Source: a bacterium
GTDB taxonomy: Bacteria > Bacillota > Clostridia > Christensenellales > CAG-138
DNA: 64,000 bases
Direction of reading: 5' to 3'
NCBI GenBank assembly: GCA_022778545.1
Contig: JALFDW010000014.1
Location: 17,822 to 81,821, forward strand
Below, piece after piece: positions 19,193 through 29,110 of the stretch. Both the position numbers and the translations under genes were made by a program. Below the pieces are notes generated by a model. The model made no database searches. It was given only the letters and a program-made list of their open reading frames with translations, and was not told the DNA's origin. Position 1 is the first letter of the stretch. The number at the start of each line of letters is the position of its first letter.

Positions 19193-19243
19193 ATGTTTTG
19201 CATGAAAGCGCCCTGCTATACCCGAAGCTGCGCGGCGGAGCAC

Positions 19244-20947
19244 TCAAGCGCCGCGGCGCGCCTTTTTTGCCGCTTCCGCCTTATCCACCAGGGTTTTTGC
19301 ATGTTCAAGCGCAAGGGGAGAATCGCTGCTGCCATCCATCATTTGGGCAATCCGGCGATATTTTCCTTCAAGATCGAGCTGCCGTACCTCAACATGCGTG
19401 GAGGAACCATCATCCGATTTTTCCACAAGGTAATGAACATCCGCAAGCGCCGCAATCTGGGGCAGATGCGTGATACAGATCACCTGATGTGCATCCGCAA
19501 TGCCGACCATCTTTTCTCCAACGGTTCCCGCAATGCGTCCGCTGATACCCGTGTCGATCTCATCAAAGATCAGCGTGCCGATCTTGTCGTTGTCCGCAAA
19601 GATGGCCTTGAATCCAAGCATGATGCGGGAAAGTTCACCGCCGGATGCGACCTTTGCAAGCGGCTTAAGCGGCTCGCCCGGGTTTGCGCTGAGCAGGAAC
19701 TCCAAAGTGTCCATGCCGTTTTCCTCGGGCTCATCCTCCTCCCGTTCTGAAAACTGCACCTTGAATGCTGCTTTTTCCATGCCGAGCGCCCGCAGCTGGG
19801 AAAGCACATCACAGCTCAGGCGTTCTGCAGCCGCATTGCGCAATGCCGTCAGCTGCCGGGCGAGTTTGAAGTATTTTTCTTTTGCGCCGGCAAGCATTTT
19901 ATCCAGCTTCGCCGCACGCTCATCCGCCTGCAACAGCGCATCGCGCTGCTCCCGTGCATTCTGCGCAAAGGAAAGCACGTCCGCAACCGTTCCGCCATAT
20001 TTTCGTTTCAGGTCGGAAAGCGCTTCCAAGCGCAATTCGATCTGATCCAGGCGCTGCGGATCAAATTCCAACATGCCCTTCATATCGCGCAAAGCGTATC
20101 CCACATCCTCGAGCGCATAATACGCATCCGCAAGCTTCTGCGCCGCATCCGCGTATTCCTTCGCATAGTTGGAAACGCTTTCCATGTTATGCCGCGCTGT
20201 ATCCACCGCTGCGACAGCGCTCCCGTTCTCGCCGTTGAGCGCCTCATAAGCCGTTTCAACGGCAAGCATGATCCTCTCAGCATTTGCAAGCAGAGTCCGC
20301 TCTGCTTGAAGCGTTTCCTCCTCGTCCGGAGCGACGCCTGCAGCTTCGATCTCGTTGATCTGATAATTCAAAATATCGATCTGCCGTTCCCGCTCCGCAA
20401 CCGAGCCGAAGCCTGAAAGACGTTCCCGGCGCAGCGCGGCATATTCCGCATACGCTTCATTGAGCGCAGTGCGTACAGGCAGAATCTCCGCATGCGCATA
20501 TGCATCCAGAAAACCAATGTGGTTCTCCGGCGCAAGCAAAGACTGGTGTTCATGCTGGCCATGTATATCCACAAGGGTATCCGATACCTCTTTCAGCATG
20601 GCCACACTTGTAAGCGTTCCGTTGATCCGGCATAGGTTCTTGCCTGCAAGAGAAAGTTCACGCGAAAGGAACAGCGTATCGTCCTCACAGTCGATACCCT
20701 GTTCCTCCAAAACAGCTTTTGTTCCGCCGCAATCCGCAATATCAAAAACAGCCTCAACCTTTGTTTTCTGAGCGCCATGCCGGATGAGTTCCCTGCTCGC
20801 GCGCTCACCAAGCACAAAGTTCACCGCATCAATAACGATGGACTTTCCTGCACCCGTTTCTCCGGAAAGCACATTAAAGCCGGCATGAAATGCAACATCA
20901 AGCTGCTCGATCAAAGCAACGTTTTCGATAAAGAGTCTTTGCAGCAT
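19244..20947 (-). CDS. recN: DNA repair protein RecN
   Basis: SMC-like ATPase for double-strand break repair. Walker A is GETGAGKS (about residues 29-36), long coiled coils occupy about 150-370, the ABC signature is VASGGELSRIMLG and Walker B is LIFDEIDTGISG. At 567 residues it is complete. It is 10 bases downstream of argR, the standard argR-recN pairing. Confidence 0.97.
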   Translation of the reverse strand: MLQRLFIENVALIEQLDVAFHAGFNVLSGETGAGKSIVIDAVNFVLGERASRELIRHGAQKTKVEAVFDIADCGGTKAVLEEQGIDCEDDTLFLSRELSLAGKNLCRINGTLTSVAMLKEVSDTLVDIHGQHEHQSLLAPENHIGFLDAYAHAEILPVRTALNEAYAEYAALRRERLSGFGSVAERERQIDILNYQINEIEAAGVAPDEEETLQAERTLLANAERIMLAVETAYEALNGENGSAVAAVDTARHNMESVSNYAKEYADAAQKLADAYYALEDVGYALRDMKGMLEFDPQRLDQIELRLEALSDLKRKYGGTVADVLSFAQNAREQRDALLQADERAAKLDKMLAGAKEKYFKLARQLTALRNAAAERLSCDVLSQLRALGMEKAAFKVQFSEREEDEPEENGMDTLEFLLSANPGEPLKPLAKVASGGELSRIMLGFKAIFADNDKIGTLIFDEIDTGISGRIAGTVGEKMVGIADAHQVICITHLPQIAALADVHYLVEKSDDGSSTHVEVRQLDLEGKYRRIAQMMDGSSDSPLALEHAKTLVDKAEAAKKARRGA

Positions 20948-20957
20948 TTTTTCGTTT

Positions 20958-21410
20958 TTATTGTTTGAGCATTGCGTTGAAGCGTTTCACAAGCTCCGGC
21001 ACACATTTGATATCCTTGATCGCAACGAAGATCGTATTGTCTCCCGCAAGCGTTCCTGCCACCTCGTTCCAACGCATGGAATCGATCGCCTCTGCAGCGG
21101 CATTGCCCGTGCCGGAGATCGTTTTGATGATGATGAGGTTTCCAGTGCTTGCGATCGACACTACGGAGTTCGAGAAAATACGGATAAAACGTTCCTTCAG
21201 GCCGGCCTCCGCTTTATCCACGGTGGCATATTTATAGCCGCCGTCCTCCGCCAGCACCTTAATCAGGCGCAGTTCCTTAATGTCGCGTGATACAGTCGCC
21301 TGTGTTACATTGATCCCCCGGTCCTTCAGGCGCATCGCCAGATCATCCTGTGTTTCGATATTGAACGTTTCGATCAAATCCAGGATCATCGCATGTCGTG
21401 CCGCTTTCAT
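20958..21410 (-). CDS. argR: Arginine repressor
   Basis: The winged-helix N-terminus has QDDLAMRLKDRGINVTQATVSRDIKELRLIKV split over residues 20-52, and the C-terminal arginine-binding/hexamer domain has the GTLAGDNTIFV motif. At 150 residues it is full length. No arginine genes are in the window; it sits in its conserved position beside recN. Confidence 0.97.
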   Translation of the reverse strand: MKAARHAMILDLIETFNIETQDDLAMRLKDRGINVTQATVSRDIKELRLIKVLAEDGGYKYATVDKAEAGLKERFIRIFSNSVVSIASTGNLIIIKTISGTGNAAAEAIDSMRWNEVAGTLAGDNTIFVAIKDIKCVPELVKRFNAMLKQ

Positions 21411-21436
21411 TGCGTTATTCCTCCTGTATAGTGTGG

Positions 21437-22255
21437 TTACGATAACTTGCTGCGGATAAGAGAATAAATATTCCGCTCCTCAAATTTAACAAAGGCTACC
21501 CTACGCTCCGAGCGGTACACGATGATTTCATCATCCCGGCTGATCTCGGCAGTATAAATGCCGTCGAGGGAAATATAGCCTTCACTGTTCATGGAAAAGC
21601 GCATCTGCGCATCAGCCGATGCAATGATCGGGCGGAAGGAGAGCGTGTGCGGGCAGATCGGCGTGATGATTGCCACGTCAAGCCCCGGAGCGATCACCGG
21701 GCCGCCTGCAGAAATGGAATAGCCCGTTGCCCCTGTTGTCGTGCTGGCAATGATACCATCACACCTCACAGAACCGGCCGGAAGGCCGTTGATCTCCATG
21801 CTGATATCCACAATGCCGGAAAATGAACGTTTATATAAAAGCGTTTCATTGAGGCAGTAATGCGGCGCGCCGCCGTTGACGCGGCAGGCAAACATCATGC
21901 GCCGGTCCAGCGAATACTGATGCTGCGCAAGCCGGGAAAGCGCCTCTCCGAATTGTTCCGGCCGGATCTCGCTCAGGAAGCCAACGCGCCCGAGGTTGAT
22001 TCCGAGAATCGGGACATCCAGTTCGGCAGCTTTGGATGCAGCGCGCAGGATCGTGCCGTCACCGCCAAATGCAAGGATAAAATCCGGTGTTTTTTGATCG
22101 ATCGTCGGGAGTTTGTCAGGGATCATGGAAAGCAGCGGTGCATCCACGCAGCAGGAATACCCCAACGAAAGTGCCTCTTTCAGCCCGGCTAAAAGGCCAT
22201 CCACCGCGCTCTGCTTTTGCGGATTTGTAAAAAAGCCTAAGGTCATCCCCTGCAT
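21437..22255 (-). CDS. nadK: NAD kinase
   Basis: Phosphorylates NAD to NADP. The diagnostic FGGDGTILRAA and the later GATGYSISAGGPVIAP are present. At 272 residues it is complete. ATG 22255 has GGGAGA upstream. It lies between tlyA and argR as in most Clostridia. Confidence 0.97.
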   Translation of the reverse strand: MQGMTLGFFTNPQKQSAVDGLLAGLKEALSLGYSCCVDAPLLSMIPDKLPTIDQKTPDFILAFGGDGTILRAASKAAELDVPILGINLGRVGFLSEIRPEQFGEALSRLAQHQYSLDRRMMFACRVNGGAPHYCLNETLLYKRSFSGIVDISMEINGLPAGSVRCDGIIASTTTGATGYSISAGGPVIAPGLDVAIITPICPHTLSFRPIIASADAQMRFSMNSEGYISLDGIYTAEISRDDEIIVYRSERRVAFVKFEERNIYSLIRSKLS

Positions 22256-22336
22256 GTCAATCTCCCATCTGTAATAAGTAGTATAATCATATACATATAA
22301 CTTTTCAAGGAATTTTTCAAGAATAATCCCGTGTTT

Positions 22337-23161
22337 TCAAACATCCTTGAGCGATGCATGCGCTTCTTCTACGATTTTCGCGACGGTTTCAGCCGGCTGT
22401 TCCAACGACTGCTGTTCTGCACCAGCCACAGGTTTTTGCAGCACAAGCAGGAATTCGATGTTCCCCTTCGGGCCTGTGATCGGCGAAAAATCAATATGCA
22501 GCACATGAAACCCGGTCTCTATCGCAAATTCAACAGCGCCGAGAAGCACCTCACGGTGCGTTTCCTTCTCACGCACCACGCCGTTTTTGCCGACCTTTCC
22601 CCGCCCTGCTTCAAACTGCGGCTTCACAAGGATCACCGCGCATGCATTTTCACGCAGGCAGGTAAACACTTGCGGCAGGATCAGGCGAATCGAAATAAAG
22701 GAAACATCCATGGAAGCAAAATCCGGTTGTTCCGTAAACCATCCCGGTTCCATAAAGCGCGCGTTTGTGCGTTCCATGACAACAACGCGCGGATCGTTGC
22801 GGAGCCGCCAGTCCAGCTGGCCATAGCCCACGTCGATGGCGTAGACCTTTCTTGCGCCGTTTTGCAGCATACAATCCGTGAATCCACCCGTAGAAGCGCC
22901 GATGTCTAGCGCAACCGCTCCTGCGAGGGAGATGCCAAATTTACGCACGGGCTTGTCCAGCTTCAAACCGCCGCGGCTCACAAACGGGATCGGGTTTTCC
23001 TTAACCGTAAGCACGGAATCGGGAGGTACATTGTCGCCGGGCTTCTCCACCCGTATCCCTGAAAGGCTGACCGCGCCGCTCATGATGAGCGAACGGGCTT
23101 TCTCCCTGCTCTCCGCAAGGCCAAGCTCAACGAGCCTTATGTCCGCACGCGTTCCTTTCAT
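22337..23161 (-). CDS. tlyA: TlyA-family rRNA 2'-O-methyltransferase
   Basis: An S4 RNA-binding domain (residues 1-60) is fused to an FtsJ-like methyltransferase domain with the SAM motif ALDIGASTGGFTDCML. In actinobacteria TlyA methylates rRNA cytidines; the Firmicutes homologue (YqxC) is less studied. ATG 23161 overlaps the dxs stop (ATGA). Length 274 residues is normal. Confidence 0.95.
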   Translation of the reverse strand: MKGTRADIRLVELGLAESREKARSLIMSGAVSLSGIRVEKPGDNVPPDSVLTVKENPIPFVSRGGLKLDKPVRKFGISLAGAVALDIGASTGGFTDCMLQNGARKVYAIDVGYGQLDWRLRNDPRVVVMERTNARFMEPGWFTEQPDFASMDVSFISIRLILPQVFTCLRENACAVILVKPQFEAGRGKVGKNGVVREKETHREVLLGAVEFAIETGFHVLHIDFSPITGPKGNIEFLLVLQKPVAGAEQQSLEQPAETVAKIVEEAHASLKDV

Positions 23162-25011
23162 TGCACCCACTCCAAACATTTCAGTATCACTTGACGGATT
23201 TCCTCAGAGGAGAGGCCGGAAAGCGCATCCTGCTCCCGAACGGAAGCATGCCGCACCGGCATTTCACCGACGCCGCAGGAAACCACGCGCACTGCGTGCC
23301 CAATCTCTGCCTGCACTGCCTCACCGAAACCGCCCGTGCGCACTCCGTCCTCCAAAGTGATCACCGGCGTACCCTGTTCAGCGATACGCGCAAGCATTGC
23401 TGCATCCATGGGTTTTATGCACCGCACGTTCACCAACGAAACAGGCAGCCCATCACATGCCTTCAAAGCGGTTTCTACCATGCGCCCACTCGCAAGAAGC
23501 GTTACACGCCCCGCAGAAAGCGGAAGGATCTCCTCCCACACGCCGATCTCCACCGGCTGCGTAACGGGACGGGACATCAAAGCCCCGCGGTTATAGCGGA
23601 TTGCCACCGGCCCGTTCTGGTTGAGGGCAAGCCGTAGCATTTCGGACAATTCCTCCTGTGACGCCGGGGAAAGGATTGTAATGCCTGGCATGGTGCGCAG
23701 GAACGCAATATCATACACGCCCTGATGCGTTTCTCCGTCCTCACCCACAAGCCCTGCGCGGTCGATCGCAAACACAACGGGAAGCCCCTGAAGGCATACA
23801 TCGTGCAGGATTTCATCATATGCACGCTGCAAAAAAGTGGAATAGATCGCAACAACGGGGCGCGCCCCGGCTGCTGCCATACCCGCGGCCATCGTAACGG
23901 CGTGTTCTTCTGCAATGCCGACATCAAAGAAACGTTCCGGATATTCCGCTGCAAAGCGGTCGAGTCCCGTTCCCTTCGGCATCGCAGCCGTGATCCCAAC
24001 AATGCGGGAATCCGTCCCGGCAAGCCCGCACAGCGTCCGCGCAAATACGGAAGAGTTGCTTTCGCGCTGGCTTCCGCTTACAGCGCCGGTATCGATATCG
24101 AATTTCCCGATCCCATGGAATTTTTCAGGATTCTGCTCCGCGAGCGCATATCCCTTCCCCTTTTTTGTGACCGCATGGATCATGACCGGGCCATCAAACT
24201 GTTTTGCGCGGGCAAGCACTTCAATCAGCTCTGCCGTATCATGGCCGTCAACAGGGCCAAGATAGGTGAACCCCATCTCTTCAAACAGCACGTTTGGGAT
24301 GAGCAGATACTTGATCTTGTTTTTCAAATGCAGCACACTGCCAAACAACCGCGCACCAACCTTGGGGAGTTTTCGCAAAAACTCAGCCGTATTATGCTTG
24401 AAATGCTGGTAGGAACGGCTCGTGCGCATGCGGTTCAAATGCCGGTTCACAGCGCCCACATTGTGCGAAATGGACATATCGTTATCGTTGAGCACAACGA
24501 TCAGCGGCTGTTTGCTCTGCCCCGCATCGTTAAGCGCCTCGAAGCAGAGACCGCCCGTCAATGCGCCGTCGCCCAGTACGGCAACCACGCTGCCCTTTCC
24601 GCCGAGCATGCGTTCGGCGCGCAAAATGCCGAGCGCTGCGGAAACCGAAGTACTCGCATGGCCCGTTCCGAAAGCATCATGCGGGCTTTCCGAACGCTTC
24701 GGAAAGCCGCTGATCCCGTCTTTTTGGCGGAGTTTATCGAATTCGGCCGCACGGCCGGTCAGGATCTTATGCACATAGGCCTGATGCCCCACATCAAAAA
24801 CGATCTTATCCGCAGAAGAATCAAACACGCGGTGCAGCGCGATCGTGAGTTCTACGATCCCTAGGTTCGAAGCGAGATGCCCGCCCGTATGTGAAACCCG
24901 TTCTACAAGAAAGGAGCGTATCTCATCTGCGAGCCTGTCCAGCTCCTGTTCATCGATACGCTTAAAGTCCTCTATGGAATGGATCGAATCCACAAGTGGA
25001 GTTTCTTTCAT
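23158..25011 (-). CDS. dxs: 1-deoxy-D-xylulose-5-phosphate synthase
   Basis: First step of the MEP isoprenoid pathway; thiamine diphosphate enzyme. The GHQAYVHKILTGR segment, the TPP-binding GDGALTGGLCFEALNDAG, and the transketolase-type pyrimidine domain with DRAGLVGEDGETHQGVYD are present. About 617 residues from ATG 25011 (an ATG at 25029 is possible). It is followed by tlyA and preceded by ispA. Confidence 0.97.
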   Translation of the reverse strand: MKETPLVDSIHSIEDFKRIDEQELDRLADEIRSFLVERVSHTGGHLASNLGIVELTIALHRVFDSSADKIVFDVGHQAYVHKILTGRAAEFDKLRQKDGISGFPKRSESPHDAFGTGHASTSVSAALGILRAERMLGGKGSVVAVLGDGALTGGLCFEALNDAGQSKQPLIVVLNDNDMSISHNVGAVNRHLNRMRTSRSYQHFKHNTAEFLRKLPKVGARLFGSVLHLKNKIKYLLIPNVLFEEMGFTYLGPVDGHDTAELIEVLARAKQFDGPVMIHAVTKKGKGYALAEQNPEKFHGIGKFDIDTGAVSGSQRESNSSVFARTLCGLAGTDSRIVGITAAMPKGTGLDRFAAEYPERFFDVGIAEEHAVTMAAGMAAAGARPVVAIYSTFLQRAYDEILHDVCLQGLPVVFAIDRAGLVGEDGETHQGVYDIAFLRTMPGITILSPASQEELSEMLRLALNQNGPVAIRYNRGALMSRPVTQPVEIGVWEEILPLSAGRVTLLASGRMVETALKACDGLPVSLVNVRCIKPMDAAMLARIAEQGTPVITLEDGVRTGGFGEAVQAEIGHAVRVVSCGVGEMPVRHASVREQDALSGLSSEEIRQVILKCLEWVQ

Positions 25012-25134
25012 GCAGTTCTGCCTTTCCATGCATAAACGCGGATGGTATTATAACACTTTCGCTTCGCGCTTACAAGGGAATACGGATATAAAATGCATAA
25101 AATACACAAAAAACGGAATAATTGTGTTCCGTAC

Positions 25135-26001
25135 TCAAAATGTTCTCGTCAGCGTCTGCTCCGTAAGTTCAATGAACCATACGGCGCGTTCTCCAAACGG
25201 CGCGAGCGCATCTTCCGCAAGCCGTGCCTCTTCCTCCGCCATGCGCCGCGACGCAGAAACGCCATAGAGCGCCGGATAAGTCAGCTTTTCATGAGCCGCA
25301 TCCTTGCCAAGCGTTTTCCCAACCGTTTTTTCGTCCCCCTCAACATCCAGGAGATCGTCCGTGATCTGGAATAATACGCCGAAATGTGCGCCAAACGCAC
25401 GGAGTGCCTTCATTTCCGCAGCATCTGCCTTACCAGCCATGCCGCCTGCAAGAACAGCCGCCGTTATGAGCGCGCCCGTTTTACGCGTGTGGATGTCGGT
25501 AAGCGTTGCCGCATCCGCAGACGGGTTCTTTTCATTGGCAAGATCCTTCCATTGCCCGGCAACCATTCCGTTTACGCCCGCGCCGCGCGCGATTTCCGCC
25601 GCAGCCTCATAGTATCGCGGCGCCACAGCAACATGCTTTGGCCCCTCGGAAAGCATGACCTCAAACGCAAAACTTAAAAGCCCATCACCGGCGAGCAGTG
25701 CATTCGCTTCCCCGAACACTTTGTGATTCGATGGCCTGCCCCGCCGGAAATCGTCGTCATCCATGCAGGGAAGATCATCATGAATCAGGGAATAGGTGTG
25801 GATCATCTCCAGCGCGCAGGCCAGCGGGAGCGCAGTCTCCAACTGCCCACCCGTCATTTCACAGGCAGAAAGGCAAAGCATGGGCCGCAAGCGTTTTCCG
25901 CCTGCCAAAAGGCTGTATTCCATCGCCTTGCGCAGTTCCTCGGGCATTTCCGCTTTCATGTATGCCTGAAGTGCTGCGGTAATACGCTCCACGTTCGTCA
26001 T
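25135..26001 (-). CDS. ispA: Short-chain polyprenyl diphosphate synthase (farnesyl/geranyl type)
   Basis: Condenses IPP with allylic diphosphates. The first aspartate-rich motif is in SLIHDDLPCMDDDDFRRG and the second in LFQITDDLLDVEGD. At 288 residues it matches IspA. It overlaps the xseB stop by 4 bases (ATGA) and supplies the pathway next to dxs. Confidence 0.95.
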   Translation of the reverse strand: MTNVERITAALQAYMKAEMPEELRKAMEYSLLAGGKRLRPMLCLSACEMTGGQLETALPLACALEMIHTYSLIHDDLPCMDDDDFRRGRPSNHKVFGEANALLAGDGLLSFAFEVMLSEGPKHVAVAPRYYEAAAEIARGAGVNGMVAGQWKDLANEKNPSADAATLTDIHTRKTGALITAAVLAGGMAGKADAAEMKALRAFGAHFGVLFQITDDLLDVEGDEKTVGKTLGKDAAHEKLTYPALYGVSASRRMAEEEARLAEDALAPFGERAVWFIELTEQTLTRTF

Positions 26002-26213
26002 GCTTCCGTTTTCTCCGCAGCCCCATCCGGAGCAACAGCCTCCAAACGGCCTTCATAAGCTTCCAACTGGGCAAGGCACTCTTTTGAAAGCGTCTTCCCT
26101 TCTTCATACAGCTTCATCATGTCATCGAGCGGCAGGCTCCCTGCGGAAAGCGCATCAACGATCTCCTCAAGCCTTTGCATGGATTCCTCAAAACTCTGCT
26201 TTTTCTTTGCCAT
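25998..26213 (-). CDS. xseB: Exodeoxyribonuclease VII small subunit
   Basis: At 71 residues with the family pattern SFEESMQRLEEIVDALSAGSLPLDD, then KLYEEGKTLSKECLAQL. It forms ExoVII with XseA, whose gene ends 22 bases upstream. The C-terminus overlaps the ispA start. Confidence 0.96.
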   Translation of the reverse strand: MAKKKQSFEESMQRLEEIVDALSAGSLPLDDMMKLYEEGKTLSKECLAQLEAYEGRLEAVAPDGAAEKTEA

Positions 26214-26235
26214 CTCTCGTTCGTTCCTTATAGTT

Positions 26236-27444
26236 TTATTCAGTCTTAACCGTGTTCACCGCAGCTTCCGCTGCACCGTCCCGGAATATGATCCGAACCG
26301 AGTCTCCAGGGGAGAGCATTCCCGCACTGCCGCAGTATGTGTCATCTTTGTTTTGCACAAGCGTAAACCCGCGCGCAAGCGTATGCGCCGGGGATAACGC
26401 CTCCAGCTTGCCCGAAAGCGCAGCGTGATCACGCGCAGCAGAAGCAATGGCGGAGTGTGCTGCAGCTTCCATCCGCTGCACCGCATCCAACACATCACGC
26501 CGCGCCGCAGCGATCCTGTGCCGCGGTTCTGCAAACGCGCCACTCCGCATAATGGCTTCAATGCGCGCCCTGCGCCGGAGAAGGCCGCTCTGCGCTGCGG
26601 AAAGCAGCGTCTCGCGCATGCCGTCAAGCGTGGAGAGCAGCGCATCATATTCCGGCACGCAAAGCTCGGCTGCGGCAGAAGGTGTCGGTGCACGCAGATC
26701 CGCCACAAAGTCCGCAATCGTAAAATCCGTCTCATGCCCGACTGCACTCACCACCGGGATCTCGCTTTCGTAGATCGCCTGTGCAACCACCTCTTCGTTG
26801 AATGCCCAAAGATCCTCAAGGCTCCCGCCGCCACGGCCAACAATCAGCACGTCCGCACGCCCGATGCGATTCATTTTCCGGATTCCCTCCGCGATCTCCT
26901 CCGCTGCACCCACACCTTGGACAGCCACCGGGTAAAGCAGCAGATTCATTGCGGGAAACCTGCGCTGCACAATGCTGATGATATCGCGTACCGCAGCGCC
27001 GCTTTGTGATGTAATGATGCCGACGCATCGCGGTAGCATCGGAATCGGCTTTTTATGCGCTTCATCAAACAGCCCTTGCGCCTGCAGCCGCGTTTTGAGC
27101 ATCAGGAAGCGGCGATACAGCTCGCCCTCCCCCTCATGCTGCACTGACTTCACATAAAGCTGATACTGTCCATCCCGTGCAAAAAGCGAAGCATGCCCCT
27201 GCGCTATGATCTCCATGCCATCTGAAAAAGCAGTACTGCACTGAATGGCGTCCTGGCGGAACATAACGCAGCGCACAAGCGCGCCGCCATCCTTGAGTGC
27301 AAAATAAATATGCCCGGAGCTATGGCGTTTCAGCCCGCTGACTTCTCCGCGCACAGAAAGCCCGCGCAGGAGCGCATCCCGCTGCAGAAGGCTTGCAACA
27401 TAATCGTTGAGCTGTGTTACGCTCAAAACATATCCGCTTTGCAT
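26236..27444 (-). CDS. xseA: Exodeoxyribonuclease VII large subunit
   Basis: An N-terminal OB-fold (SVTQLNDYVASLLQRD, GEVSGLKRHSSGHIYFALKD) is followed by the catalytic domain with GIITSQSGAAVRDI, VGRGGGSLEDLWAFNEE and SAVGHETDFTIADFVADLRAPTP in consecutive blocks. At 402 residues it is complete. It abuts the M22 gene. Confidence 0.97.
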   Translation of the reverse strand: MQSGYVLSVTQLNDYVASLLQRDALLRGLSVRGEVSGLKRHSSGHIYFALKDGGALVRCVMFRQDAIQCSTAFSDGMEIIAQGHASLFARDGQYQLYVKSVQHEGEGELYRRFLMLKTRLQAQGLFDEAHKKPIPMLPRCVGIITSQSGAAVRDIISIVQRRFPAMNLLLYPVAVQGVGAAEEIAEGIRKMNRIGRADVLIVGRGGGSLEDLWAFNEEVVAQAIYESEIPVVSAVGHETDFTIADFVADLRAPTPSAAAELCVPEYDALLSTLDGMRETLLSAAQSGLLRRRARIEAIMRSGAFAEPRHRIAAARRDVLDAVQRMEAAAHSAIASAARDHAALSGKLEALSPAHTLARGFTLVQNKDDTYCGSAGMLSPGDSVRIIFRDGAAEAAVNTVKTE

Positions 27445-28413
27445 TTAATCCTGCCCTTCCGCCGGAATGGCATTCAGCCTGTCCCTGCACAGGAGCGCCG
27501 CACCGACCGCATTGTCGGACGAAAGCGCGCTTTCTCCAAAATAAAGCGCCGCATTCGCATCCAGTTTATGCATCCGCTCCCTCAGCAGCGTGCGCAGCAA
27601 TGGGCTCGATGCTACGCCGCCCGCAAGCAGCGCGCGCGTGACCCCGGTTTGCTCCATGGCATGGCAAAGCATTTTTGCAAAGGTGCGCGCCATGCAGTCA
27701 TATGCCGCATAGGCAAGTTCCGCACGATCCGCTCCGGCCTTGAGCAACGCCTGCATGCGCGTTTCCACCCCGGAAAATGAGCAGATTCCTTCCCGCACGA
27801 TCGCCGGGAGTTTCACAAAGCCCGCCGTCGGGTCAAAGCTTCCTGCAAGCGCTTCAAGCTGCTTTCCACACGGAAAGTGAAGCCCCATCGCAACGCCGGT
27901 GCGATCCACGAACTGCCCGGCATGCAGATCCTCCGTGCCGGAAAGAAGCGAGATCCGGAACGTTTCATCCACGAGGAACACCTCTGTAGTGCCGCCGGAA
28001 ATGTGCATTCCCAAAAACGGGCGGCCTATCAGTGCTTCGTTTCCGTGCAGCGCGGCGCGCACATGCCCTTCCTGATGGGAGGCGGTAAGAAGCGGAACAT
28101 TCCTTGCTGCCGCAACCGAAGCGGCACACATTTTCCCTGCAAGGAAAACAGGCATATAGGAATCCTCATTCGGTCTCGGCCGGGCGCTCACGCAAACGCC
28201 GCGCAGTTCCGCGCCGTTAAGCTGCTTCATCATTTCCGGCATCAATGTTTCAAGGTTCCGCACATGCTGAAACAGGCCATCGCTTTGGCGAAGGCCCCGT
28301 TCCCCCTGCTTAACAGAAAGCACCGTCCTTAAGTCGGAGACGATGCCATGTTCATCTACACATGCAACAGACGTGGTATAGCAGCTCGTATCCACGCCAA
28401 CATAAGCGTGCAT
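27445..28413 (-). CDS. M22-family (TsaD/Kae1-like) ASKHA protein
   Basis: An ATPase-fold homologue of TsaD with an HQEGH metal-like motif (expected HxxxH), the GMHISGGTTEVFLV phosphate-binding turn and a C-terminal SSDNAVGAAL that mirrors TsaD's metal aspartate. It differs from true TsaD, which is normally longer and better conserved; this is the shorter paralogue seen beside xseA/nusB in many Clostridia, of unknown role. Its ATG overlaps the nusB stop (TAATG). Confidence 0.85.
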   Translation of the reverse strand: MHAYVGVDTSCYTTSVACVDEHGIVSDLRTVLSVKQGERGLRQSDGLFQHVRNLETLMPEMMKQLNGAELRGVCVSARPRPNEDSYMPVFLAGKMCAASVAAARNVPLLTASHQEGHVRAALHGNEALIGRPFLGMHISGGTTEVFLVDETFRISLLSGTEDLHAGQFVDRTGVAMGLHFPCGKQLEALAGSFDPTAGFVKLPAIVREGICSFSGVETRMQALLKAGADRAELAYAAYDCMARTFAKMLCHAMEQTGVTRALLAGGVASSPLLRTLLRERMHKLDANAALYFGESALSSDNAVGAALLCRDRLNAIPAEGQD

Positions 28414-28838
28414 TACGCTTTTTCCCCGCCTTCTGATTCAAGCCGCTTTGCAAGCGTCCCCAACATGCCGTTCACATAAGCGGAAGAACGCTCTCCGCCG
28501 AAACGCTTTGCAAGTTCCACTGCTTCATTGATGGAAACGCTGCAGGGGATATCCCTGCGATACACCATTTCATAGATCGCAACGCGCAGGATGGAAAGAT
28601 CCACCCGCGGCATGCGGTCGATGCTCCAGCCAATGGCAAGATCATCAATCAGCGGATCGATCTCATCCCTGTGTGCCTCAATGCCGGAAAGCACTGCGTT
28701 GGAAAAATCAATATCCTCTGCCGTAAGCGTTTCCGTGATGCCGGACTTGTCCAGCACCGCTTCATATGTGTCTTCTCCCCCAAACAAGCGGGCAAACGCG
28801 AGCTTCATTGCGACCTCGCGCGCCGTTTTCCTGCTCAT
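28413..28838 (-). CDS. nusB: Transcription antitermination factor NusB
   Basis: Small RNA-binding protein acting with S10 in rRNA antitermination. The start SRKTAREVAMKLAFARLFG and the end INEAVELAKRFGGERSSAYVNGMLG are characteristic. 141 residues. It sits in its usual place between the asp23 cluster and xseA. Confidence 0.96.
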   Translation of the reverse strand: MSRKTAREVAMKLAFARLFGGEDTYEAVLDKSGITETLTAEDIDFSNAVLSGIEAHRDEIDPLIDDLAIGWSIDRMPRVDLSILRVAIYEMVYRRDIPCSVSINEAVELAKRFGGERSSAYVNGMLGTLAKRLESEGGEKA

Positions 28839-28872
28839 ATTCTCTTTCGTCCTCCGTGGGTAAGTTGATCAA

Positions 28873-29109
28873 TCAGCCGTTGTTTTTGTTCCGAAACAGT
28901 CCTGTGAAGAACTCCTTCACGCGGGTGCGGCCGCCTTCATCCAAAAGTGTGCCGATAAAATAGGCAGCGCCAACGATGGCAAACAGCAAAAGTGTGCGCC
29001 AGAACCCGATCGTAAAGATCAGGATCGTAAACAGGATGCCGAAGCACACGCTGAGGATACGCCATTTATAAAGCCTGCAGAATGCAAAGAAATCGTTCAC
29101 TTCGGCCAC
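28873..29109 (-). CDS. DUF2273 small membrane protein
   Basis: 78 residues with two hydrophobic segments (about 18-33 and 36-53) and a basic C-terminus, matching DUF2273, a small protein found with AmaP and Asp23 in Firmicutes. Function unknown; probably part of the Asp23 membrane complex. It follows amaP with one base between. Confidence 0.85.
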   Translation of the reverse strand: MAEVNDFFAFCRLYKWRILSVCFGILFTILIFTIGFWRTLLLFAIVGAAYFIGTLLDEGGRTRVKEFFTGLFRNKNNG

Positions 29110-29110
29110 C

